Shown here: piece after piece, positions 19,881 through 28,207 of the stretch
Layout of the letters: every line of letters starts with the position of its first letter
Position numbering within the stretch: position 1 is the stretch's first letter
DNA from: Bacillota bacterium
Lineage (GTDB): Bacteria; Bacillota; Clostridia; Christensenellales; SZUA-584
Reading direction: 5' to 3'
DNA length: 64,000 nucleotides
NCBI GenBank assembly: GCA_023410595.1
Contig: JAEYPO010000036.1
Coordinates: 1 to 64,000, forward strand
Translations under genes and position numbers: made by a program
Notes under the pieces: generated by a model
Seen by the model: the letters and a program-made list of their open reading frames with translations, nothing else
Told to the model about the DNA's origin: nothing
Databases searched by the model: none

Positions 19881-22770
19881 TGAGTGCAATTCGGTTGAAA
19901 AGCTTGTGGTTGAAACGCTGGTTCCATTATGGCGCTATATCGCCAGCGACGAATTGAAAAGGCAATATAGCGATGTCATGGTAGAATCCATGGTACAGGC
20001 TGCACTTATCAAGCTTAATCCAGAAATCGCAGAAAGTCCTGACCGAGCAGATGATATCATATATCATCTCCGCAGTATTATATTATCCGTTGCTGGCGAA
20101 GGGCTCGTTCATGCAAATGAACGAATGATGCAATGGTTCCGTGGAGAACACAGCATGCCTTTCGGTGAAAATGGAGAACACGTTCCTATCCGACTTTTTG
20201 ACTATGACCATATAGAGAACAATGATTTTGTTATAACAAACCAGTGGATTTATCCTAAGGTCGAGGGTGGAAAAAGGTTCGATGTGGTTCTGCTTATTAA
20301 CGGGTTCCCCGTGGTAATTGGAGAAGCCAAATCTCCTGTACGCCCTGCCGTTTCTTGGGTAGATGGCGCGGATGATATAAACAACGTCTATGAAAAAGCG
20401 GTTCCGCAAATGTTTGTTTCTAATGTATTCAGCTTTGCCACAGAAGGGAAATGCTTCCGATACGGTTCGGTATGTATGCCCATCGATATATGGGGACCAT
20501 GGCACTCACCTCAAAACAAAAAGGAAGGTCAACTTGCTGATGTAGCGCGTTCCGTCAGTTCAATGCTTCAGCCAGAAATCATACTGGACATTATGAAGAA
20601 CTTCACGGTTTTCGCAACGGATAAAAAGCATCGCCGTATTAAAATCATATGTCGGTATCAGCAATATGAGGCGGCTAATCTTATAGTTCAGCGCGTAGTG
20701 GAGGGCAAAACAAAAAAGGGGCTTATCTGGCATTTCCAAGGTTCTGGAAAATCGCTTCTTATGGTATTTGCGGCACAGAAAATGCGGCTTATGGAATCGC
20801 TTAAAAATCCTACTGTCATGATTGTAGTTGATCGAATCGACCTTGATACGCAGATAACAGCGACATTCAATGCATCCGATATTCCAAATATGATTGGAGC
20901 GAATTCACGGCAGGAACTAATGAAGTTGCTTAAAGATGACACTAGAAAGATTATCATTACTACCATACACAAGTTTGCTGAATCCGAGGGCCTACTTAAC
21001 GAGCGTTCCAATATTATTCTAATGGTAGATGAAGCGCATCGAACGCAGGAAGGCAATCTTGGACAAAAAATGCGCGCAGCATTACCCCATGCATTTTTGT
21101 TTGGTCTAACAGGTACGCCGATTAACAAGGCGGATAGAAATACCTATTGGGCCTTTGGCGCGGAGTGCGATGAACACGGATATCTAAGCCGCTATTCTTT
21201 TGAAGATTCCATTCGGGATAATGCAACACTACCGCTTCATTTTGAAGCGGTGGACGTCAAGTTGCATATCGATAAAGCCGCTATCAATGAGGCTTTTGAA
21301 AATATGACTGATCAGCTTGATGAAGAAGATAAGGATGATGTTGCAAAAAAAGCAGCTAAGCTTTCTATTCTTATAAAGGCACCTGCACGGGTGCAGGCAG
21401 TATGTCAACATATCTGCGACCACTTCAAGGAAAAGGTGGAGCCAAACGGCTTTAAGGCACAGATTGTCACTTATGATCGGGAATGCTGTGTATTATACAA
21501 AGAAGAACTTGACCGCATATTTGGGCCTGACGTAAGTGCAATTGTTATGCACACATCAGGCGGTAAAGCAGACACTTACGCTAAGTGGAAGTTAAGCAAG
21601 GATGAAGAAGAAAAGCTTCTGGACAGGTTCCGTGACTCTACTGATCCGCTCAAGTTTATTATTGTCACATCTAAATTACTCACCGGCTTTGATGCTCCGA
21701 TTTTGCAGGCAATGTATTTAGACAAGCCCATGCGCGATCATAGTCTGTTACAGGCAATTTGTAGAACCAATCGTGTCTACCCGGGAAAGACTCATGGTTT
21801 AATAGTTGATTATCTCGGAATCTTTGATGATGTGGCAGCTGCACTCAATTATGATGAAAAATCAGTGCAGGGTGTAATAACCAATATTGAAGCGGTGATA
21901 AGTGAAATTCCAAGGTTAGTCAAGACTTGCCTCGATTATTTCCCCGGTGTAGACAGATCGGTGGATGGATATGAAGGATTAATAGCAGCTCAGGAGTGCT
22001 TGCCAAATAATGAGCAGCGGGATAAATTCGCTGCGGATTTTTCTGTTCTCACCAAGGCATGGGAAGCTATTTCTCCCGATCCTCGATTGAGTGGATTTGC
22101 TAAAGATTACAAGTGGCTGTCGCAGGTGTATGAGTCCATAAAACCGCCTAGCGGCAGAGGAAAGCTATTATGGCATGCCTTGGGTGCAAAAACGATAGAA
22201 CTTGTCCACGAAAACATTACCCTTGATGCCATAGATGATGATCTTGAAACATTGGTTTTGGACGCAGACATTCTTGAGGGTTTGATTAAGACGCTTGACG
22301 CAAAGAAAAAGGGCAAGGAAATCGAAATCAAACTAATAGCACGTTTTCGAAAGCATAAAGGGAACCCAACTTTTGAAGCCCTTGGTGAGCGTCTTGAACG
22401 TATAAAAGAACAGCACGAACAAGGTCTCATGAACAGTATTGCTTACCTTAAGGCATTATTGGAATTGGCAAAAGACACTGTTGAGGCTGAACAAAGAGCA
22501 GATACAAAAGAAGAAATCGATAAAGGTAAAGCCGCGCTTACGGAATTATTTGCTGAATCAAAAAATGAAAACACCCCAATTATTGTTGAACGCATTGTAA
22601 ATGATATTGATGAAATTGTGCGCCTTGTGCGCTTTCCTGATTGGCAGTTTACAACTGCCGGTGAAAGATTGGTGCGTAAAGAATTACGGAAAATTTTATA
22701 TGTTAAATATAAGATTCAGGATCAGGAGTTATTTGATAAGGCTTATAACTACATTAAAATGTATTATTAA
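19873..22770 (+). CDS. hsdR: Type I restriction endonuclease subunit HsdR
   Basis: 965 residues. ATG 19873 is chosen over GTG 19864, which lies inside the AGGAGG ribosome site. An N-terminal nuclease domain carries D137 and E151-A-K153 (GEAK). The SF2 translocase follows with Walker A FQGSGKS near 287, DEAH at 386 and GLTGTP near 412, plus the second RecA lobe and a helical C-terminus that docks on the methylase. All key motifs are intact. It cuts unmethylated DNA far from the target after ATP-driven translocation. Last gene of the classical type I set. Confidence 0.93.
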   Translation: MFDECNSVEKLVVETLVPLWRYIASDELKRQYSDVMVESMVQAALIKLNPEIAESPDRADDIIYHLRSIILSVAGEGLVHANERMMQWFRGEHSMPFGENGEHVPIRLFDYDHIENNDFVITNQWIYPKVEGGKRFDVVLLINGFPVVIGEAKSPVRPAVSWVDGADDINNVYEKAVPQMFVSNVFSFATEGKCFRYGSVCMPIDIWGPWHSPQNKKEGQLADVARSVSSMLQPEIILDIMKNFTVFATDKKHRRIKIICRYQQYEAANLIVQRVVEGKTKKGLIWHFQGSGKSLLMVFAAQKMRLMESLKNPTVMIVVDRIDLDTQITATFNASDIPNMIGANSRQELMKLLKDDTRKIIITTIHKFAESEGLLNERSNIILMVDEAHRTQEGNLGQKMRAALPHAFLFGLTGTPINKADRNTYWAFGAECDEHGYLSRYSFEDSIRDNATLPLHFEAVDVKLHIDKAAINEAFENMTDQLDEEDKDDVAKKAAKLSILIKAPARVQAVCQHICDHFKEKVEPNGFKAQIVTYDRECCVLYKEELDRIFGPDVSAIVMHTSGGKADTYAKWKLSKDEEEKLLDRFRDSTDPLKFIIVTSKLLTGFDAPILQAMYLDKPMRDHSLLQAICRTNRVYPGKTHGLIVDYLGIFDDVAAALNYDEKSVQGVITNIEAVISEIPRLVKTCLDYFPGVDRSVDGYEGLIAAQECLPNNEQRDKFAADFSVLTKAWEAISPDPRLSGFAKDYKWLSQVYESIKPPSGRGKLLWHALGAKTIELVHENITLDAIDDDLETLVLDADILEGLIKTLDAKKKGKEIEIKLIARFRKHKGNPTFEALGERLERIKEQHEQGLMNSIAYLKALLELAKDTVEAEQRADTKEEIDKGKAALTELFAESKNENTPIIVERIVNDIDEIVRLVRFPDWQFTTAGERLVRKELRKILYVKYKIQDQELFDKAYNYIKMYY

Positions 22771-22832
22771 CTATGCTATGAGAATCGAGCTTAATTCTTG
22801 AGGGTAACCAAAATAATCCCAGGAGGTTTAAT

Positions 22833-24971
22833 ATGAATTCTGTTCCAGAAAAGGATGTCGTAGAAGATGTAAGGAATTATTTTATCAAATTAGGTTATCC
22901 TTCAGAGTGCCTTATGATAGGTTTAAAAATATCTTCGAATCATGATGTGTCATTACATGGGATTGTTCTTGACATGGCTATAATTATTAATAACAATGTC
23001 AAGATAATTGTTGAATATAAACCAGTTTTCCAGCTCGATGCTAAGACATTTGCTAATCTAAGATTTAATCCAATTGTTAGGCAAATCCAAACCTATGCAA
23101 ATTTGGTTCAATCAAAGTATTATGTTCTTGCAAATGGAGAAGACTTTATTTGGTTTTCAACAGACCAATCAGGACGACCGCAACCAATAGACCCAATAGA
23201 ATTTAATGATTTGGACAAAGACTCTTCCAATATAAAAATCCCTTTAACCGAAGTATTTGATTATATCATGCAGACTTTGAAACAGGATGGCGGGACTTTT
23301 AATGCTTCTGTTAATTTTATTGTAATTTTGCTTGCCAAATTGGTATCAAAATATGAGTTAAAGATACCCAATTTTGATAGAGAATTTTTAAATAATAGAT
23401 TATCACATATATTGCAAATAGATATATCGGATACTCTTAAACATCTTTCATCTGATACAATAAACATATGTTTCGATATTTTGAATCAATGTGATTTAGG
23501 TGGTTATACCCCACAAGAGATGCTATTAGCATTAGACCACACATTTTTTAGCAGAGATATGGCTATAAAGTTTAAAGTACCTAGATGGTTAGCGGATTTT
23601 TTAGTACGGTTAGCGAAACCCCAAAATAATAGTTTCTGTTTTGATATATCAGATAATTTTGGAGAGATTTCCTCCGCCTTAACTCTTTCTGGTATATCAA
23701 ATAACCCCTATGCTATTTGTCGAAGTATTGAAGGAGTACTGTATGCAAAGTTACAACAAATTATTTTAAACAGTAATCCTAACAATATTAAATATTACTC
23801 ACACATTACACCTGAAAAAATTAATCATTTAGAGTTGGGGAATCCTGAATATATTATCTCAGCTCTTCCTTTTGGTAATAGGCTGAAAAACGGAAGATTG
23901 GACTATTACTCCCCATTTAGATTTTCTTTTTTAGAAGATTATCTATTATTCTTATCTACTGAGATTATTAAAGCAAATGGTAGGATTGTAACAATCGTAC
24001 CGGAAAGCTTCTTAATTAATACTGGAAACAGAAAATCCTTTCGCGAGTATTTACAAAATAAGTATAATATTCGTGCTATAATTAGTCTCCCAATTGGTAC
24101 ATTTGCCCCTTATTCAAATTTAAAGTCAAGCATTTTAGTAGTTGATAAATCCCAGAATTTAAATCAAGATATTTTTTTGGGGACTATCTCAAGTACATTA
24201 ACATTTAAAAACACTTTTAACTGTACTGACATTCAAAGCATTAAGGATATCCTTTCTTTATATAATGAATATTTAAATACAGGTGGTTTATTGAACGATT
24301 TGCCGAACTGCAAAGTTTTATCGTTAAGTGAGCTTAATGACAATATTAGTGCAACAAATAATCTTTCAGTAAAACCAGTTATAGAATCACAATATCCCAT
24401 TGTAGCTTTAAATACCTTGTGTAAAAACATAGTTCGAGGTAAAAAAATTAAGTTGTCAAATGACGGAGACCTTTTTATTTTAGGACCAGCAGCTATTAGG
24501 CCATTAGAAATTGACCACTTGAAATTTGATGTATCTACAAAAGCGAATCTTGGTGAGAAACCAGTCTTGGCTAATCATGGTGATATTGTTATTAACAGTA
24601 TTGGAACACACTTAGGTGCTGCTTCTATTTTTGACGATGAGGAAGGACGTTATATCAGTCAACATGTAGTATTAATTAAACCTGATTCAAAAAAAATAAA
24701 CCCCAAGTTTTTAGCTATTGCACTTAATAGTCGATATGTTCAAGATTATTATAAAAGTTCAATTTCTGGCACTGTAATTCCTTCTTTAAATATTTCAAAA
24801 ATTAAAAGTACACCTATTCCATTACCTGAGATAAGTATTCAAAATCAAATAGTAAAAAGAATTGAATATATTCAAAAAGATATTAGGACCACAAAACAAG
24901 ACTTGCTTCTGCTTGAAAAATCTTGGCAACATTCTGTAGATAATTTAAGTATTGGAGAGATAGAATTATGA
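22833..24971 (+). CDS. Nuclease / degenerate N6-methylase / TRD fusion protein
   Basis: 712 residues, AGGAGG before ATG 22833, 62 bases after hsdR. Three parts are visible. Residues 1-120 look like the restriction-enzyme N-terminal nuclease fold with D47, E61-Y-K63 (IIVEYK). About 245-470 is an HsdM-like methylase fold, but motif I is FDISDNFGE at 270-278 (D271 and G277 kept, the central CG lost). Motif IV reads ALPFG at 344-348 instead of NPPFG, so the catalytic Asn is Ala. About 520-712 resembles an HsdS target-recognition domain with its closing helix (PLPEISIQNQIVKRI). The layout is that of a one-chain R-M-S enzyme with a probably inactive methylase. The next gene overlaps by four bases. 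Confidence 0.75.
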   Translation: MNSVPEKDVVEDVRNYFIKLGYPSECLMIGLKISSNHDVSLHGIVLDMAIIINNNVKIIVEYKPVFQLDAKTFANLRFNPIVRQIQTYANLVQSKYYVLANGEDFIWFSTDQSGRPQPIDPIEFNDLDKDSSNIKIPLTEVFDYIMQTLKQDGGTFNASVNFIVILLAKLVSKYELKIPNFDREFLNNRLSHILQIDISDTLKHLSSDTINICFDILNQCDLGGYTPQEMLLALDHTFFSRDMAIKFKVPRWLADFLVRLAKPQNNSFCFDISDNFGEISSALTLSGISNNPYAICRSIEGVLYAKLQQIILNSNPNNIKYYSHITPEKINHLELGNPEYIISALPFGNRLKNGRLDYYSPFRFSFLEDYLLFLSTEIIKANGRIVTIVPESFLINTGNRKSFREYLQNKYNIRAIISLPIGTFAPYSNLKSSILVVDKSQNLNQDIFLGTISSTLTFKNTFNCTDIQSIKDILSLYNEYLNTGGLLNDLPNCKVLSLSELNDNISATNNLSVKPVIESQYPIVALNTLCKNIVRGKKIKLSNDGDLFILGPAAIRPLEIDHLKFDVSTKANLGEKPVLANHGDIVINSIGTHLGAASIFDDEEGRYISQHVVLIKPDSKKINPKFLAIALNSRYVQDYYKSSISGTVIPSLNISKIKSTPIPLPEISIQNQIVKRIEYIQKDIRTTKQDLLLLEKSWQHSVDNLSIGEIEL

Positions 24972-26107
24972 ACTTACTTTTTCCAATACCAGCAGAGAAC
25001 ATATTAGAAACTTATAATAATATTAATAATATTTTAACTGGTAATGATTATTTGATTTTTGATGCAATGAAAGTTGTTTGCAACGAAATCGGAAAAAGAT
25101 TTTCGATACCAGCTAATGAATCCGAATATCTGCGAAAACATGAAGAAATTCGACAGCAACTAACGTTTACTAATGTTTTAAAAGGCACTGAAACAGCCTT
25201 GAGATTGATGAACGAGCTTATACGTCAAATAAATTATAAAGGAGGGATTCCAGGTATCATCACAACTGATCTGGTTGAGGCAATTACTTTTAAAACTATT
25301 TATCCTACAGTAAATATTACTTATACAGATGATCGGATATTGACAGCACAATGGGTAGTCAGTGTCGATTCCCAACCATATAAAATTTTTACTGATTTGT
25401 ATGATGAAAGCTTTGAAGAAATAGTGCCTGATTATATCGTAGAGTATATGCATAGTGCAATTATGGCATACCAACAGAAAATGTTTTCTGTTTCAGCAGC
25501 TTTGATGTCGATAATTATGGAGGCAACTCTTAGAGATGTGTTGATTTCAAAAGGATACAGTTTTAATCCAAGGGTAAATTCAAGTAATCTTTATAAATAT
25601 GAAACAGGTTATTTGGCGGTAAACGGCAGTGATTATATATTTAACTTTCCACAAGCGATGCCGAAGTCTACTAGCGATTTTCTAGATTCTACAGGTGGGA
25701 TAAGTCATGTTCCTATTAAAATAAAACGTATCCAAAATCCAGATAATAATTTTGAGTTAATTATAAAAAATTGCGATTGCATAGTCGATCACCTATCAAG
25801 CGACCAAATTGAACAAGTTGCAAAAAAAAGAGTGAATGGCCTTGGAGAGGCTTTAAATATTGCTAGAAATAAAGAAAAATTTCTTACTCCAGATATTTTA
25901 CCAGAAGATTTTGATGATGTAATACAAACAATTAGGAATAAATTAGTACATCTAAGTCAAGGCTCTTTAGAAACACCGCTAAAATCTTTTGATCCTTCTG
26001 GTAGCTATACTTTAAGGGATTTTATTGGAGACCCTTATCCTGTTTTTGATTTAATCTCTAATGTTCCAAGATTTGTTAATAAACAATATCGATCTTTAAA
26101 AAGCTAA
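24968..26107 (+). CDS. HEPN-like protein, coupled partner of the fusion enzyme
   Basis: 379 residues, starting in an ATGA overlap with the previous stop, so translationally coupled. It is mostly predicted helical and soluble. A central helix pair (AYQQKMFSVSAALMSIIMEA) resembles the scaffold of HEPN/DUF4145-like proteins. Residues 323-328 read RNKLVH, an R-N-x3-H arrangement that fits the HEPN catalytic R-x4-6-H motif, usually an RNase active site in toxins and antiphage effectors. No transmembrane segment or signal is seen. HEPN assignment is by motif and helical context only. Its link to the upstream R-M*-S protein suggests a defence effector or regulator. Confidence 0.6.
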   Translation: MNLLFPIPAENILETYNNINNILTGNDYLIFDAMKVVCNEIGKRFSIPANESEYLRKHEEIRQQLTFTNVLKGTETALRLMNELIRQINYKGGIPGIITTDLVEAITFKTIYPTVNITYTDDRILTAQWVVSVDSQPYKIFTDLYDESFEEIVPDYIVEYMHSAIMAYQQKMFSVSAALMSIIMEATLRDVLISKGYSFNPRVNSSNLYKYETGYLAVNGSDYIFNFPQAMPKSTSDFLDSTGGISHVPIKIKRIQNPDNNFELIIKNCDCIVDHLSSDQIEQVAKKRVNGLGEALNIARNKEKFLTPDILPEDFDDVIQTIRNKLVHLSQGSLETPLKSFDPSGSYTLRDFIGDPYPVFDLISNVPRFVNKQYRSLKS

Positions 26108-26162
26108 ATAACTATCTTTAATAATTTAATGGCCGCAAATGATTCTATGATTTAAGAAGAGC

Positions 26163-26182
26163 GGGAGAACCGGAGTTCTCCC
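26163..26182. terminator. Hairpin terminator between convergent genes
   Basis: GGGAGAAC and GTTCTCCC form a perfect eight-base stem with a CGGA loop. It separates the defence operon (+) from the mobilizable-element genes (-). T-rich runs follow in part on both sides. Confidence 0.55.
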
Positions 26183-26195
26183 ATCTCTTTGGGTC

Positions 26196-26372
26196 TTATA
26201 CTTTATTTCTTGCTATTTCCGTGACAACTTTGGCCCTTTTAGCCTTCCATTCCGCATACTCTTTTTGTCCTTCTTCGCTTTCAAAATATGCCCGTATCGA
26301 TGGCAAAATACACCGGGCTAGAGATTCTATAACCTCATCGGGAATATCGGTTATAAGCTTGTCAGCGGACAT
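26196..26372 (-). CDS. Small helical protein of the mobilizable element
   Basis: 58 residues. The ATG at 26372 follows AAAGGAG with good spacing; a longer in-frame start at 26414 has no ribosome site. The sequence is hydrophilic and helical (DEVIESLARCILPSI, then YAEWKAKRAK). It lies directly downstream of the relaxase gene on the same strand and is probably co-transcribed. No function recognised. Confidence 0.55.
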   Translation of the reverse strand: MSADKLITDIPDEVIESLARCILPSIRAYFESEEGQKEYAEWKAKRAKVVTEIARNKV

Positions 26373-26430
26373 GATGCCCGCTCCTTTTCTGCTGCATAAA
26401 ATAACTACCTCCATATTCAGTTGTCAATGT

Positions 26431-27651
26431 TCATCTTTCGCGCTCATCGCGCTTTCTGCTATTGCGACGCATATGGCGTCGTGCTTCGCGTTCTTCTCGG
26501 TCTTTTAAGAAAATGTCTGAAATGACCTCCTTTACACGTTGCGGCGCTAATTTCATCGCCTGTCGAAACTCTTTTGTCTGTTCATCAAGCTCTTGCCAAC
26601 TAAGCTGCCAGTTGAATAGTCTCGATGAGGCTTCACGCAGCTTCTGTGTCAAATCATCTATCTTGCTCCGGGAAAGAACGCCTTCCTTTGCGAGGGATAT
26701 CACCTCCTTGTAATCCTGCTCAGTTAATTCTACTTTTCCGAATATCTTTTTCCGGCCCAGTTCATCCAGCTCATGAAATGTCTTGCTTGCCTGATGCTCG
26801 ACAACTAATTGTTCAGATATCGAAATAAGCTCCTTCTGCTGGTCTTCCACTTGCTTCTCAATACGAGTGAGCTTTTCGGCATCCTGTTGTATCTTGTAAT
26901 CTAGTACAGACAGGTGCTGTGTTGTGCTTCCGCGAATACCACGCTCAAAATCCTTGAACCCGGCGTTTTTCATGTGGTCAAAGAATCTGTCTTGAAGGAG
27001 CGAATATGATGGAATCAGTACAGCTTTTCCGTCCTCTGTCCGTATAGGCTCACCGTTCTCATCTAACGCCTTCACAGATGCCCACTTTTTTGAGTGGCTG
27101 ACCTGATGAATCACCTCCTTGACTGTGCCGACCAGTGCCTTGTCTTTGCAGCGCTTTGTCCAGCGTATTTCCTTCTCCACCACAGGGATATACACAACGT
27201 GCAGATGGTAGTGATATACATCCCGATTCAGTTCCTCTGAAAGGCTCTTGTTGCGTTCATCAGCGTGCATAACTGCCGAGAGGATATACTGCTCTCCACC
27301 CACTTCCTGAACGGCCATCTTGTACGCCTCAGCAAAGAAATCCTTTGCATATTCAAAGCTGCCGTGTTGCTCAAAATACGATGTATTGACGTCAAACACC
27401 ATCTCTGCAAAAACATCCGCATCCGGCTTTAAACCACGTGTGCTGATCGTTCCTTCTTCAAGTAATCGATCAAACGCTTGAGTATAAGTGCCGTTGCAGC
27501 CTTTATAACGAATATTGAGATGGCTTCTATCCTGTACAATGTCGGGATTTGAATAGACTTCGTTTTTGCGTTCATTATGACGCTCACGAATAGAGAAGTT
27601 GTTACGTGGATACGCTTTGTTTCTGACGACCGTGCGATCAACCTTCGAAAT
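26431..27651 (-). CDS. mobV: MobV-family relaxase (Pre/Mob), apparent ATT start
   Basis: The clear MobV signature is split by the usual start rules. From ATG 27402 the protein is 323 residues with HYHLHVVYIP (metal-binding HxH) near residue 83. The frame is open 83 residues further upstream and holds the conserved N-terminus SKVDRTVVRNKAYPRNNFS and motif I RERHNERKNEVY. No ATG, GTG or TTG lies between 27402 and the in-frame stop at 27658-27660. ATT at 27651, about ten bases after AAAGGAAG, is the most likely initiator, giving 406 residues. A basic coiled coil fills the C-terminal third. It would nick oriT and start transfer using a helper conjugation system. Confidence 0.8.
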   Translation of the reverse strand: MSKVDRTVVRNKAYPRNNFSIRERHNERKNEVYSNPDIVQDRSHLNIRYKGCNGTYTQAFDRLLEEGTISTRGLKPDADVFAEMVFDVNTSYFEQHGSFEYAKDFFAEAYKMAVQEVGGEQYILSAVMHADERNKSLSEELNRDVYHYHLHVVYIPVVEKEIRWTKRCKDKALVGTVKEVIHQVSHSKKWASVKALDENGEPIRTEDGKAVLIPSYSLLQDRFFDHMKNAGFKDFERGIRGSTTQHLSVLDYKIQQDAEKLTRIEKQVEDQQKELISISEQLVVEHQASKTFHELDELGRKKIFGKVELTEQDYKEVISLAKEGVLSRSKIDDLTQKLREASSRLFNWQLSWQELDEQTKEFRQAMKLAPQRVKEVISDIFLKDREEREARRHMRRNSRKRDERER

Positions 27652-27689
27652 ACAACATCACTTCCTTTCATAATCGGCGCTTGGGGGAC

Positions 27690-27911
27690 GGACACTTCCG
27701 CAGGAAGTGTATTACCCACTATGACACTTTCAGACGAGCTGAAAGATGCCATGTGGGCTCTGCGAGGCATAGCGGTTTCGGGCGCTGACGCTCTTCAACC
27801 GCATTGCACGGGGCAAAGCCCGTACAGCGGAATGTTTGCCTTAGGCAAACAAAATGCACCGTTATGGTGCATGTATCCGTCAATTAGCGTCATTTTTGAA
27901 CCATCATGGTT
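27690..27911. other. Hairpin-dense region upstream of the relaxase: oriT candidate
   Basis: At least six perfect or near-perfect inverted repeats follow one another: ACACTTCC/GGAAGTGT (27692-27710), CTTTCAG/CTGAAAG (27727-27745), GCGGTT/AACCGC (27772-27802), GGGC/GCCC (27811-27821), GTTTGCC/GGCAAAC (27834-27850) and ATGCACC/GGTGCAT (27854-27872). A further one, AACCA/TGGTT, reaches 27911. There is no convincing gene. MobV relaxases act at inverted-repeat oriT sites just upstream of their own gene, so this is the natural place for it. Confidence 0.55.
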
Positions 27912-28204
27912 TAAATCTCATCCAACGAGCATATCAGTGCTTCCGGCAACTCGGATATGTTCTTTGTCACGTGTAACTCGGATGAAGTGTCCGAATGAAC
28001 CAAAGGCCTCAGCGATATCCCCGCCAGCGCTTCCGTTATGACTTGCCGTATTAATTCTGTTAACTTGTTTTCCTGCTGCGCTTTTAGAATACAGTCAATC
28101 ACAAAATCGCTTCGCCCTTTATCCGGCTGTTCCGTAAACACTTTCAGCGCTTCCATATGACGCGGATTATTCATATCAAACGTCAGATACCGTCTCTCAC
28201 GCAT
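27911..28204 (-). CDS. ParR-like small partner of the ParM protein
   Basis: 97 residues starting three bases after the ParM stop on the same strand. The N-terminus (RYLTFDMNNPRHMEALKVF) followed by GRSDFVIDCILKAQQ looks like a ribbon-helix-helix-type DNA-binding start, as in ParR adaptors; the second half is low-similarity. The order parM-parR is the normal type II partition arrangement. The assignment rests on position and the RHH-like look, not on a family match. Confidence 0.6.
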   Translation of the reverse strand: MRERRYLTFDMNNPRHMEALKVFTEQPDKGRSDFVIDCILKAQQENKLTELIRQVITEALAGISLRPLVHSDTSSELHVTKNISELPEALICSLDEI

Positions 28205-28207
28205 AAC

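Noticed and set aside
27429..27770. A separate small gene on the minus strand.
   Set aside because: It lies in another frame over the relaxase N-terminus, whose conserved motif I is clear in the adjacent frame.
27690..27911. CRISPR array.
   Set aside because: The repeats are different hairpins from one another, not identical direct repeats with spacers.
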